A program made the position numbers and the translations under genes. A DNA stretch of 64,000 nt from Lysinibacillus pakistanensis (GTDB taxonomy: Bacteria > Bacillota > Bacilli > Bacillales_A > Planococcaceae): NCBI GenBank assembly GCA_001312325.1, contig BBDJ01000003.1, positions 62,001 to 126,000 on the forward strand, in the 5' to 3' direction. Under the pieces are notes generated by a model, which was given only the letters and a program-made list of their open reading frames with translations, searched no databases and had not been told where the DNA came from. Within the stretch, counting starts at the first letter, position 1. Each line of letters begins with the position of its first letter. Shown piece after piece: positions 20,841 to 31,517 of the stretch.

Positions 20841-21019
20841 GTATTAAACTCCCTTTCTTTTAATAAATGTTAACTTGTTATAAATATAATAGCAAAATAA
20901 TCCTATATTTGAAATTCTATTCTTATCCAAATAGACAGCTAACACTTGAGCAATTAGCTTCAATGATTACTGGGTGCATTAATCTAGTAATTGAAAAAGA
21001 ATAGTATTATATAAAAAAA

Positions 21020-21046
21020 GCAATCCACATTTTCTCGGTGGATTGC
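21020..21046. terminator. Bidirectional terminator
   Basis: GCAATCCAC and GTGGATTGC with T tracts on both sides; it overlaps the end region of the ZIP gene. Confidence 0.75.
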
Positions 21047-21049
21047 TTT

Positions 21050-21746
21050 TTATTCGACTAAAGTATGGAATACATAGCTTAATAAATAGCCTAGACAAAC
21101 ATAGATGATTAAGGATTTTAGTGTGACAGAACGAATATGATGCAAAATAAATTCAGATATACTAGTAGTGGCAATTAGGCCAATGGAAATCCCCATCAAT
21201 AATCCTTGGGCTTTTCAGATAAATCCCAATATTGACCAATCAATATGAAAAAGCTGAAAAAAAATAGAGAATACAATGAAATAAAGAAAAAGTCTCCATA
21301 GTCGTTCTCCCTGGGATAGTAGTGCTGTTGAAAGTGCAAAGCCCTCTGGTATGTGATGAAGAATAATAGATGCTGTAATGGTAATGCTTAATGCCGCATT
21401 TCCAAGTAAATTTCCCACAGTAAGACTAATAGGGATGGTGTGAATAATCATTGCGATTGCTAGTAGGGTGACAGAAGGGTTTTGTGAATGGGAAGAATGA
21501 AAGATAGTATCTAATATTTGAAAAATAAAATAACCAATAAAAATGCCAAGGATCAGACCAAATGTTTGATATAGGTGAAAGGAAGATGGAACGATATCAA
21601 GTACTAGTAAGCCAACTAGAAATCCACCACATAATAATGATAAGCCCTGGGTTGTATGTTGAAAAAGCTTCGAGAACACCCAAGCAATCGCTCCTCCTAT
21701 GCTAATACTAAAAAAAAAGAAAACCACCAAGTACCATTGCACTCAA
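21050..21746 (-). CDS. ZIP family metal transporter
   Basis: ZIP proteins move divalent metals such as zinc into the cytoplasm. About eight helices are visible: the start (SAMVLGGFLFFSISIGGAIA), LLCGGFLVGLLVLDIVPSSF, LILGIFIGYFIF, LLAIAMIIHTIPISLTVGNL with the metal-site His, ITASIILHHIPEGFALSTAL with the conserved HxxPEG, and further segments to LSYVFHTLVE. A TGA stop after WSILGFI at about 21214 interrupts the frame, yet the same frame continues KAQGLLMGISIGLIATTSIS, which is clearly the last part of the protein. One extra A at 21710-21718 also breaks the start. TTG start is likely, with GGTGGAG upstream. Confidence 0.78.
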
Positions 21747-21931
21747 CTGCAAAATTCTCCACCTCATCCCAAACTTTCAGCGTATTACAAAATATATGCT
21801 AAGTAGAAATGAATATGATAATCGTAAGTTTAAAAGAAAAAGAAACCAAATGGCGATGATTGAATACTACAACTTAATCAAGGAGAGAATATAGACGATT
21901 GCTTTAAGTAAACATTAAAGGAGTTGCTTAT

Positions 21932-23074
21932 ATGAGGGCAGTAACCTACCAAGGTATTAAAGATATACAAGTAAAAAAATGTAGAAGACCCTGTATTAAA
22001 AAAAGAAAGATGATATTATAGTACGCATTACATCTACGGCTATATGTGGCTCAGATTTGCATATCTATAAGGGAGCAGTTCCAGCAGATAAAGATTATGT
22101 GATTGGACATGAGCCAATGGGGGTTGTTGAGGAAATTGGCTCTGAGGTGACGAGGGTAAAAAAAAGGTGATCGTATCATTTTGCCCTTTAATGTATCCTG
22201 TGGTGATTGTTATTACTGCAAGAACGAGATGGAGAGTCAATGTGATTATTCCAACCCTAACCTCGAAGTGAATTCAGGAGGATATCTTGGATTTACAGAG
22301 CGATATGGCAATTATCCAGGGGGACAGGCAGAATATCTACATGTGCCATACGGAAACTTTATGCCCTTTGTCATTCCAGAGTCCTGTGAGCTAGAGGATG
22401 AGGCACTATTATTTTTGTCAGATGTACTCCCAACAGCCTATTGGAGTGTTGAAAATGCAGGAGTGAAAAAAGGAGATACAGTTGTAGTGCTCGGCTGTGG
22501 TCCTGTTGGTTTAATGACACAAAAATTTGCTTGGATGAAGGGGGCTAAGCGTGTAATTGCTGTTGATTATATTAACTATCGTTTAACTCATGCGAAGAAA
22601 ATAAACAATGTCGAAATTATTAATTTAGAAGATTATGATGAAGTGGCCTTTTATATTCGAGAAATTACCAAGGGTGGAGCGGATATTGTCATTGATTGCG
22701 TAGGGATGGATGGGAAGAAAACACCTGTAGAGGCCATCGAACAAAAATTAAAGCTTCAAGGGGGAACTTTAAGTCCAATACGTATTGCAATGGATGCTGT
22801 TCGTAAATTTGGTACGATTCAAATCACTGGTGTTTATGGTTCTAAATACAATCAGTTTCCATTAGGGCATTTATTTGAAAGAAATATTTCTTTGAAGATG
22901 GGACAGGCTCCAGTTATACATTTAATGCCGCTGCTTTATGATAAAATAATGGCAGGAGAATTTGATCCAAGGGAGATTATTACACATAAGCTACCTCTTG
23001 AGGAAGCAAGTAAAGCCTATCAAATTTTCAATGATCGTGAGGATGAATGCATAAAAGTAATTCTTAAGCCATAA
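21932..23074 (+). CDS. Zinc-dependent alcohol dehydrogenase
   Basis: This medium-chain dehydrogenase oxidises an alcohol or aldehyde adduct with NAD. It shows [12 protein letters not shown] (catalytic Zn Cys), [14 protein letters not shown] (Zn His-Glu), [15 protein letters not shown] (structural zinc, four Cys) and [17 protein letters not shown] (Rossmann). The length, about 380 residues, and the extra '[19 protein letters not shown]' region place it near the glutathione-independent formaldehyde dehydrogenase/AdhB group. Breaks lie at 21973-21979, 21998-22004 and 22158-22165, each with one base too many. AAAGGAG precedes ATG 21932. Substrate is not decided by sequence. Confidence 0.87.
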
Positions 23075-23122
23075 AAATGAGGGGAAGGCCATTACGCGTT
23101 CCCTTTTTTTTACATAAAAAGG

Positions 23123-23154
23123 AATATCCTCAGTGAAGTAGCACTGAGGATATT
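23123..23154. terminator. Bidirectional terminator
   Basis: AATATCCTCAGTG pairs with CACTGAGGATATT between two convergent genes. Confidence 0.8.
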
Positions 23155-23158
23155 TTCA

Positions 23159-23728
23159 TTAAAAGTGTATACCTGGTTTATCTATTAATTTACAACCTGT
23201 GCCATATTTTGCTTTTAGGGCACCCTTAAAGGCATTTTGTTCAAGCTCCGGAAATGCTTGCTGCCAAAGTTCAAAGACATTATGGCTAGTTGCAGTCCCT
23301 TCCTTTGTTAGGCGAACAATATGAAAGCCATACTCATCATTGCATCGAGCTAATGGGCGATTTTCACGTACAGAAATAATTCGACCACTCTGTGTTATTT
23401 CATACAAGCCATCATATCCAGTAATCGTACGACTGACTTCATCGCAATCAGCCTTCTTTTCCTCTTTTGTTTCTTCCTTTTCTTCTTGTGCTGGGAGCTG
23501 ATCCACAATAACAAAATCTTTATGGGAAGCTTTGTCGCTCATTGTTGCCATCACATTCATAATAGAGCCTAGATAATGCATAGGTTTCTCTTTTTCTTCC
23601 TCAAAAACGAATATATTATAATCGGTTTTATTAATTTTTTTTATAATAATATTTCCTGTTGTAATAGTAAAACCGATAAATTTGTTTTTATTTAGTGCTT
23701 GTAGTGCTTGCTGCTTCGTTAATATCAT
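23159..23728 (-). CDS. Protein with NUMOD4-like module
   Basis: This intact 189-residue protein has an N-terminal region (TKQQALQALNKNKFIGFTIT) and a Lys/Glu-rich linker (residues 82-95). After the linker comes ITGYDGLYEITQSGRIISVR, which follows the NUMOD4 pattern 'I.GY.GLY.VS..GRV.S'. The next part, DEYGFHIVRLTKEGTATSHN and VFELWQQAFPE, matches the following 'V.L...G......V..LV..AF' part of homing-endonuclease-associated DNA-binding modules. No HNH nuclease core is visible. It could be a DNA-binding relic of a homing nuclease put to another use. No neighbour suggests a role. Confidence 0.65.
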   Translation of the reverse strand: MILTKQQALQALNKNKFIGFTITTGNIIIKKINKTDYNIFVFEEEKEKPMHYLGSIMNVMATMSDKASHKDFVIVDQLPAQEEKEETKEEKKADCDEVSRTITGYDGLYEITQSGRIISVRENRPLARCNDEYGFHIVRLTKEGTATSHNVFELWQQAFPELEQNAFKGALKAKYGTGCKLIDKPGIHF

Positions 23729-23957
23729 TATTAAATCTCCTAAAAAATCATTTTTTTCTATTCTACCATAAATTTAATGTGAATGTTTTCATAAATCGGT
23801 GGTGAGACGATGGAGCTTTTATAAAAAAAACTACACAAGAAAAGAAATGTTAGCTATCCTCTTAATTTTAATAATGGTAATATTAAGTAATGTTTGATTA
23901 TATAGGTTCATTAGCCACATATGATATTTATTTTATTTTGTAGGGAGTGTTAGTAGT

Positions 23958-25570
23958 TTGATAAATGTATTAGGAGGCATTGGTTTATTTTTACTTGGGA
24001 TGACCATGCTTACTAACGGTTTAAAGGAGCTTGCAGGGGATGCTCTTAAAAAAAATGGTTGAATCGATTTACAGGTGGAACAATTAGCTCAGTTCTTTCA
24101 GGTACTTTAATGACAATGATTGTACAATCCTCAACTGCAACAACTCTGATTACGATTGGTTTTGTAAGTGCTGGGCTGTTGACCTTTATACAGTCAATTG
24201 GTGTTATTATTGGAGCAAATATAGGTAGCACAAGCACAGGATGGATTATTTCACTTATTGGCTTCAAAATTAATATGCAGACAATGTCATTGCCTTTTAT
24301 TGCACTCGGTGTCTTTGTGCAGTTATTAGCACCACGTGATTTTAAAGCGATAGGCGGGCTTTTTACAGGCTTTGGCTTACTATTTTTAGGCATTGATGTA
24401 TTACAGGGAGGAATGGCATCCGTTCAGGATAAAATTCCATTTGATTCTTTTCAGGCGGATTCTATAGGTGGTCAGCTTATTTTAATTGTGCTTGGTCTGG
24501 TCATGACGGTGATTATGCAGGCATCTAGTGCAGCAATTGCGGCTACTTTAACCGCCCTTTATGCAGGAGCTATTGATTTTGAACAGGCAGCGTATTTAGT
24601 AATTGGACAAAATATAGGAACCACTGCCACAGCCCTTTTTGCTGCAATTGGAGCGTCAACAGCTGCAAAACGGACAGCGATGACGCATGTACTGTTTAAC
24701 GTGGCCACAGCCATTATTGTTACGATTGGTGCAACATTGATGTTTGCATTAACGAAAAACGTGACGACATTCATAAATGGTAGCTTTGATGAAACATTAG
24801 GAATTGCTGTTTTCCACACTTTATTTAGTGTCATTGGTGCCATTATTTTCGTGCCGTTTGTCCGACCGTTTGCGAGGGCCATTGAAAAAATGATACCAGA
24901 GAAGGGTAATCATTTAACGCGAAATCTGGATGATAGTGTGGCAAAAATTCCTGGGGTAGCTGTAGAGGTTTCCTTTAATACCCTTCAGGACATTACAAAG
25001 GAATTAACAACAGTAATTGTATCCCTTATTCGAAGTAAAAAGATGACAACAGAAGCTGAAAGTAAATTAACTCTGATTGATGATGCGATTGAAAAAACAC
25101 GTCTGTTTATGGATGCTATCCAATCAACAGCCACGAAAGATCGTCATAAGCATATTTCACTATTACATGCACTTGATCACTTGCTTCGCTTGACAAAGGC
25201 GTTACGAGAGCAAAATCCAAGCACCTTTCAGCTACAGTCCACTTTAACACAGAAATGGTTGGAGGTACTTGAGGTAGTTTTAGTGATAATTGATGAAGAT
25301 GAACGCTTGCCAGAGATTTCTGTTCTATTAATGGAAACATCATCAGAGATGGCAGCTGTACGACGAGATAAACGAAATGCCTATTTCGAGCATTCTGTTG
25401 AAAATGTCGTAGAGTTAGAGACAGCTGTTTCGAAAGTAGAAGCGCTTCTATGGATTGATCGTTTAGTCTATCACTATTGGCGCACAACTGCTCGTTTAGC
25501 AGAATACCAAACAGCGACGAAAAAAAACCGCCATACTGAAACGGAAAAGAACGTTGCTGCCACAGAATAG
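23958..25570 (+). CDS. Na/Pi cotransporter family protein with PhoU-like tail
   Basis: The membrane part (residues 1-300) has two Na_Pi_cotrans repeats with the QSSxAT signatures: MIVQSSTATTLITIGF in the first and VIMQASSAAIAATL in the second, plus GANIGSTSTGWIISLIGFK and GQNIGTTATALFAAIG. The C-terminal 200 residues form a helical PhoU-like domain. The family imports phosphate or acts as a phosphate exporter in bacteria. The start is TTG 23958 with AGGGAGTG upstream. The A run at 24048-24055 breaks the frame; eight are present but the frame needs six or nine. Another A8 near 25519 is in frame. Confidence 0.85.
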
Positions 25571-25642
25571 AAAAATTGCTCGACTCATGCTTTTGCAAAG
25601 AGGGCGAGCATTTTTTTATTGCGATTAAGTCAGAAAGAAGAT

Positions 25643-25916
25643 GCTTAGGTTGCCAAGGCAATTGCTTCGACAAATAGGAAAAGTCCCTCGGGTAGCCAAG
25701 GCAATTGCTCGGCTGAGAGGAAAAACCGCTCGGTTGACCGAGAACCCTGCTTGGCTAAGTGGAAGAATCGCTCGGTTGGTGGAGAACCCTGCTCGGCTAA
25801 GTGAAGAAATCGCTCGGTTGACTGAGAATTTCGATCGGCAGGCAGAGAACCCCGCTCGGTTGGCAGAGAAAATTGCTCGGTTGAAAGGAAGAGGCGCTCA
25901 GTTGACCGAGACCTCT
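25643..25916. repeat. Tandem array of thirteen 21-bp units
   Basis: Thirteen units of 21 bases (one of 22) are visible, such as GCTCGGTTGACCGAGAACCC and GCTCGGCTAAGTGAAGAAAT, each plus one base. Units alternate in a 42-bp higher-order pattern in the middle. The array starts about 70 bp after the Na/Pi gene stop. The open frames through it are by-products of the period. Confidence 0.85.
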
Positions 25917-26019
25917 CTCATGGCGTTAAAAGTAGGTAACCACACTGTGAGAAAATCTGTTAAGCTAAAATGCAAAGATAGTATATGAACACACGCATCA
26001 TTTAAAGGAGGTTTTTAGG

Positions 26020-26461
26020 ATTCAACATGTATTTCATATGCAGTTAAAATGGTCAGAGGGAAGAAATGGGCTAGGGGAAATTGCTGCAGCTAATCTGCAC
26101 ACGAGTATTTCTATTCCTCGGGAAATGAATGGGCCAGGTATTGGGACAAATCCTGATGAAATGCTATTGGGTGCCGCAGCTACGTGTTATTTAATTACAT
26201 TAGCTGCTTTACTAGAAAATTCAAAGATAGAGGTGTTAGATCTATCTATGCAGGCTGAGGGGTTTGTCGATGTTACCAATGGTGTTTTTACCTATGAAAA
26301 AAATTGTCCATAGGCCAAGTATTAGGGTACAGAACTGCTCTGAACGTGAGTTAAAAAGAATTTATCGCTTAGCCGAAAAGGCGGAACAGACGTGTATGAT
26401 CAGCAAGGCATTGAAGGGTAATGTTCAAATTGAATGCTACGTACAGATATTGCAGGCTTAG
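26020..26461 (+). CDS. OsmC/Ohr family protein
   Basis: OsmC-like proteins are thiol peroxidases that reduce organic hydroperoxides with two Cys. The sequence HVFHMQLKWSEGRNGLGEI, then GIGTNPDEMLLGAAATCYLI with the first active Cys and AEKAEQTCMISKALKGNVQ with the second, follows the family. AAAGGAGG stands 8 bases before an in-frame ATT at 26020, giving the usual N-terminus IQHVFHMQLKW; the first ATG at 26038 would remove it, so an ATT start, or a miscalled start, is likely. One extra A at 26297-26303 breaks the frame. Length about 147 residues. Confidence 0.83.
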
Positions 26462-26661
26462 AAATCCAAGACAAAAATAAAGATGATCTACGATAAAAGG
26501 GTGGGGGCTCTCGAGAAGATGTTAATTTTCTTGATAGCCTTCTTTTTTTATATTACCTGACAAAAAAAGTTCTAGAAATCATCGCTATGAATATATAGAG
26601 TTAAGTGCTAAAAATGCAGTTGAATAGGCTGTCTCTAAGTTTGTTAAGAAAGGTGATTGAT

Positions 26662-28338
26662 GTGCAATTAATTCGTATTAGACTGATGATGAGCTTATGT
26701 GGTACAAAAATATGTGGGATGACATTTTAGCGAATGAAGGCAATGATAATCCATTTATTGAGTTTGCCTGGTTTTATAACTGGTGGCAAACTATGGGGCG
26801 AAGAGAGCGTGTGGAGCTTTATGCAGTTGAAAATGATGGTCAAATTATTGCCTTTTTTTCCATTTACGATTCGACTTCGTTTGGGAATAAGAATTTATGC
26901 ATTTGCAGGCGAAAATAGCGCCAATTACTCTGGGCTTGTAGCACAAAAAGAGTCCATGCTGTCTGCGACGACCTTTATTTTTGATCAGCTTATAAAAAAG
27001 CATAAGCATCTACTATTTTCATTTCATGGTTTACTCGAAAGCAAGGTTTCTACGAAAATATTAGAGCAATATTTTGTAGAAAGGCAGCTACCTCCTAGTA
27101 TTTTTCGAGTAGTAACTCCGTATATTGACTTTCACGATATAGACTTCCATATCTATTTTCATCAGTGTAGTAAAAAGCACGATATGAATTATCGGGAAAG
27201 AATGCTACGAAATGTAGGTTCTTTAATAAAGATAACCCCCTCTCAGGACGAGCTTTCGGAAATGTTTAAAATATTGGATAGACGATGGACTAAACGGTTA
27301 GATACGGGTGCTTATCGAAAAGGAAAAAAAGCGAGATTTTCTAGAACGTCTAATGCTTCTTAAAGGTGAATCGCTGCAAGTAAAGGTAGATGCATTAGTC
27401 TTTGAAAACCAATGGATTGCCTTTACCTATGGAGTTTGCTGTCGAGGTCGATATGTGACGTATGCCCTTGCCTATGAGCCAATGTTTCAAATATTTGGAG
27501 CCAGTCGACTAGTGAATCAGGAGAATATTAAACGAGCCTTCTCTGAAAACTACCATTTGTTTGACATGGGTACAGGCTATGAACCATATAAGCTTGACTG
27601 GCGCTCTAACATTGACTTTACAAGACAAATGCTTGTCAGCAGTGGGACGAGGCAGGCAAAGATTTTAGCATTTATGTATACATTGAAAGCACAATTAAAG
27701 GAATATGTAACAAAGAATCAGCGCTTTGCTAAATGGAGCCGCGACACGTTAGAGCAATTACGATACTTAGTAAAGTATGGAAAAGTCAAAGATTGGCTAG
27801 AATATGGACAACTATTCGTAGAAAAGTTTATACGTTTTAAGCAAGTGAATATATATGAATTATCCCCATCAGAAAGTGTACCGCCACAACGACCTGTAGG
27901 AAAATTGTTTGAGAAAATGTCCACACAAGAGGCGATGCAGCTTAATCAGGAGGAAATCATTACTCTACTTTATAAGGGATATACCGTATATAAAGATTCC
28001 TTTGCAAAAACGATTCAGCTGCGTTTGCCTTACATACGTCCAAGTTGTATGTAGATACATTGCAAATAATTGAGACTTTGCCAGAGCAGACTTATTTTTT
28101 TAAGCTATGATGTTTATAAAAATATCGATATAATTACAGCTTTTTTTTCAAAAAAATCAAACCTACACAAACACTCTGGGTAACAGCAAACTTTTGGCAA
28201 TGGCGTAAGCGGAAACGCTTGATGAAACTAGGCTATAAACCTATTTCTCGAATGAAACATTTCAAATGTGCTCGTTTTCAACGAACGCATGTAGAAAAAA
28301 ACACAGAGAGTGGGGGCGATGTTCATTCTGTCCATTAA
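26662..28338 (+). CDS. Acyltransferase of the BcsL/CelD GNAT type
   Basis: The N-terminal half is a GNAT-fold protein of the kind tied to polysaccharide synthesis (Acetyltransf_6): FAWFYNWWQTMGRRERVELY, IRIYAFAGENSANYSGLVAQ, and the hallmark FDMGTGYEPYKLDWRSN, where most relatives have 'FD.G.G.E.YK..W'. The second half contains another GNAT-like segment (KLYVDTLQIIETLPEQTYFL ... LGYKPISRMKHFKCARF). Breaks lie at 26853-26859, 27324-27330, 28095-28101, 28141-28148 and 28150-28156; one more, near 26681, is not in a homopolymer. GTG 26662 is chosen after AAGAAAGGTG. Without a further correction it ends at 28338, overlapping the next gene; if the A7 run at 28295-28301 is also one too long, the two genes are one. 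Confidence 0.7.
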
Positions 28339-29066
28339 AAGTAAGCGATGGAATATCGCAATGCAGCATTTTTACTTTGTAGAAAAGCCAGCGAATGTTC
28401 GAAAATCAATGAAGGTAATTGGCTATACACATTCACTTGTTCCGAGTCGAAAGCTTGTGAAAAGTGAGACAGTTCATATCCATCTTACAGAAAGTGCGCT
28501 GTCATTGTATCTTGCATTATCAGAAAGTAACCGCAAAATACTTCGTCGTGCTCAAAAAGAAGCCTATCAAGTTTTTATTTATAAGGAGCCATCTGAAGAA
28601 AATTTACGAGCCTTTCAGCAGTTTTATAATAATTTTGCCAAAAGAAAAAAAACTTGAATCCATTAGTAAATCTCAAATGGAAGCCATTATGCTGTTAAAT
28701 AATCAGGGAGCTTTATGGTTGTCTGAGATTCGAAGCATTTGTGGACAAACTCTATGCTATAGGCTTGATATTGTACATGCTAAAAAAGCAATGTCCTATT
28801 ATGTTGCCACTTGTCATTCGCAAACGACACTTGATTATTTAAAACGACCTATTCGTTATGCTAATCACTTTTTACTATGGCATAACTTATTGCATTTAAA
28901 GGAGCAAGGATTTGTTTTATACGATATGGGGAGACTCATGGATGATCAAAATATTCGTGAATTTAAGTTAAGCTTTGGTGGACAAGTTGTCAATGTTTAT
29001 TCGGGCTACATTGCTCATTCTAAAATTAGTGCACTTTTACTGGGCGTGCAAAAATGGAGGAAGTAG
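28319..29066 (+). CDS. FemAB/GNAT-like acyltransferase
   Basis: This protein (about 248 residues) carries ALSESNRKILRRAQKEAYQV, the lipid II/aminoacyl-binding type segment of FemAB-like proteins ('S...R..IR.A.K.G'). It is followed by NNQGALWLSEIRSICGQTLC and the C-terminal GFVLYDMGRLMDDQNIREFKLSFGG, which parallels 'YD.GG......G...FK..FGG' of FemAB/BcsL enzymes. It may add an acyl or aminoacyl group to a cell-envelope polymer. It overlaps both neighbours. The A run at 28645-28652 has one base too many. It may be fused to the upstream gene (see findings). Confidence 0.68.
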
Positions 29067-30069
29067 CAAACGAACTAAATCACGGGGGTCTTGTGATATC
29101 ATTGGATTTGAAGTTAAATTGGAGTGTCCATGATACATTTAGATATGGGCGCTACAGCAAAAATATGATTGGCGTACGTCAGGCATTACCTAAAATTTTA
29201 GCGTTATTTGAACAATATGGCATTCATGCAACTTGGGCAACTGTTGGGTTATTATTTGCAGAGTCAAAAGAGGAAATGGCTCATTATTTAAGAGGGATCC
29301 CTGTAAAATATGACAATATGCGCTATGCGGCTCATATGCAGCTTGCCAAGGTTGGAGAAAATGAAGAACAGGATCTTTTACATTTTGGTAAATCCTTAAT
29401 CGAGAGAATTAAAAGTACACCTCACCAGGAGATTGGAAGCCATACATTTTCTCATTTTTATTGTTTAGAAAAGGGTCAAACAGAAGCCGATTTTCGTTCC
29501 GATTTACATGCTACTGCAATGATTTGTGAGGAGTTGACTGGACCTATGAAGTCGATTGTCTTTCCACGGAATCAGATAAATAAAGCCTATTTTGCAGCAT
29601 GTCGTGAAGTGGGGTTGATATGCTATCGTGGGAATGAAAATCATCCATTATATAGCACTCAGAATGCAGGTTACACAATAAGGGGCAAAAAAATGGTTGG
29701 ATAGTTATATGAATATAACAGGAAATCATTTGGTAACAATGGAGGAAATGCAAAAGGATACATTAATTAATGTTCACTCAAGTGCATTTTTAAGACCATA
29801 TTGTGGCCCTTTACGTTTTTTTAGAGGGCTTAAAAATGAAACGTATTAAAGAGGCCATGCATGAAGCTGCGACAACAAAGACATTTTATCACTTATGGTG
29901 GCATCCGCATAATTTTAGCAAGAAATTAGGGAAAAACTTAGCCATACTTGAAGAGATCCTACAGTATTATCAAGAGCTATCTCAAAAATATAATTTTCAA
30001 AGTTATGCTATGTATGAGGTGGCAGAGCTTTGTCATCATTTATCTAAACAGAAAAAAATAGCAAACTAG
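29054..30069 (+). CDS. Polysaccharide deacetylase
   Basis: The NodB-type domain shows VISLDLKLNWSVHDTF (motif 1, catalytic region, as in 'SLDFEL.WG'), GIHATWATVGLL (strand 2), EIGSHTFSHFYC with the metal His-x3-His, SIVFPRNQINKAYFAACREV (motif 3) and WWHPHNFSK (final motif with His). No signal peptide is visible, so it is probably cytoplasmic, as in nucleotide-sugar-linked intermediates. It overlaps the FemAB-like gene by 13 bases. Breaks at 29687-29693 and 29816-29822 each need one base fewer. With the two acyltransferases it forms a three-gene operon for modifying an unknown glycan. Confidence 0.83.
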
Positions 30070-30243
30070 AAAATGCTCTAGTTTGCTGTTTTTTTTGTTT
30101 TATTCTAATAATAAAAGTTCTAGCCGTGGAGTGACAATTTTTAAAAAAATAAAGGGAAAATACAGGAGTATGCCGAAAATGTAATTACTTATGATACTAA
30201 AACATATTGAAAAAGCTTGAAGTATTAATAGGGGGATAAAAGA

Positions 30244-31516
30244 ATGACAGAAAGACAGCAAAGGCCAATTTGGATTCAAAATATTTCGCAATTAGTGACA
30301 CTTGCTAGTGAAAAAAAAAGGTCCGCGTATACGTGAGGAAATGAAAGAGTTAGGTATAATTGAAGGAGGAAGTGTCTGGATTGAAGATGGCGTTATTCAT
30401 GATATAGGGACAACACGTGAAATGATTTTGAAGTATTTATCACGAGCAGAGGAAGCGGACATTGTAGATGCTACAGGAAAAATAGTAACGCCTGGTTTGA
30501 TTGATCCACATACGCATGTTGTTTTTGGTGGCAGTCGAGAGCATGAATTTGAAATGCGTTTAGAAGGTGCCAGTTATATGGACATTATGAATGCTGGTGG
30601 CGGAATACATGCGACAACTAGAAAAATACGAGCACTGTCCGAAGAGCATATTTTCAATCAAACATCGAGACGATTAGATTTATTTTTACAGCATGGTGTG
30701 ACGACGCTTGAAAGTAAAAGTGGCTATGGACTGGATTTGGACAATGAGTTAAAGCAATTACGCGTGATGCGAAAGTTGCATGAAAAACATCCAATAGATA
30801 TTGTGCCAACCTTTATGGGTGCTCACGCTGTGCCAGAGGAGTACCGGGGTAATCCAGAGCACTATATCAAACTTGTCATAGAGGAGATGATTCCTGCAGT
30901 TGTGGAGGAAGATTTAGCTAAATTTATCGATGTCTTTTGTGAGGTTGATGTGTTTACCCCTGAGCAATCAGAGCGTATTTTAGTGGCAGGTAAGAACAAG
31001 GGACTTATTCCGAAAATCCATGCTGATGAAATTGCAGAAAACCAGGGGGCATTTGTAGCAGCAAAGGTAGGAGCAATCTCAGCTGATCATTTATTGAAAG
31101 TATCGGATGAGGGGATTCAAGCGCTTGCAAATTCAGGTGTCATAGCATGCTTATTACCTACAACAGCTTTATATCTTGGCGAAAAGCTGCCCGTGCAAGA
31201 GAATTAATTGACGCAGGTGTGCCTGTAGCTATTTCTACGGATTGTAATCCTGGGTCTTCTCCTACTATTTCAATGCCGCTTGTGATGAACCTAGCATGCA
31301 TTATGATGAAAATGACACCTGCGGAAAGTCTGTGTGCTGCGACATATAATGCTGCTTGTGCTCTTCAAATTGAAGACAGAGTAGGTTCTATTGAAGTAGG
31401 AAAACAAGCAGATTTAGTACTATGGGATGTACATAATCACCAAAAATTACATTATATTTTTGGAGTCAATCATGTGAAAAAAAGTTTGGAAAAAAGGTGT
31501 AAAGGTGGTCGGTTAA
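30244..31516 (+). CDS. hutI: Imidazolonepropionase (histidine degradation)
   Basis: HutI hydrolyses imidazolonepropionate to N-formimino-glutamate. The amidohydrolase signatures are GLIDPHTHVVFGGSREHEFE (metal His-x-His), HGVTTLESKSGYGLD, FMGAHAVPEE, PKIHADEI and STDCNPGSSPT (metal Asp). Length about 423 residues. ATG 30244 follows TAGGGGGATAAAAGA. Extra A at 30311-30319 and 31477-31483 break it; at 31182-31185 one A appears missing instead (GAAAAAGCTGCC expected). hutG follows 1 bp after its stop. No hutH or hutU is adjacent. Confidence 0.9.
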
Positions 31517-31517
31517 T

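Noticed and set aside
25643..25916. Possible CRISPR array
   Set aside because: The units abut with no unique spacers, and no cas genes are nearby.
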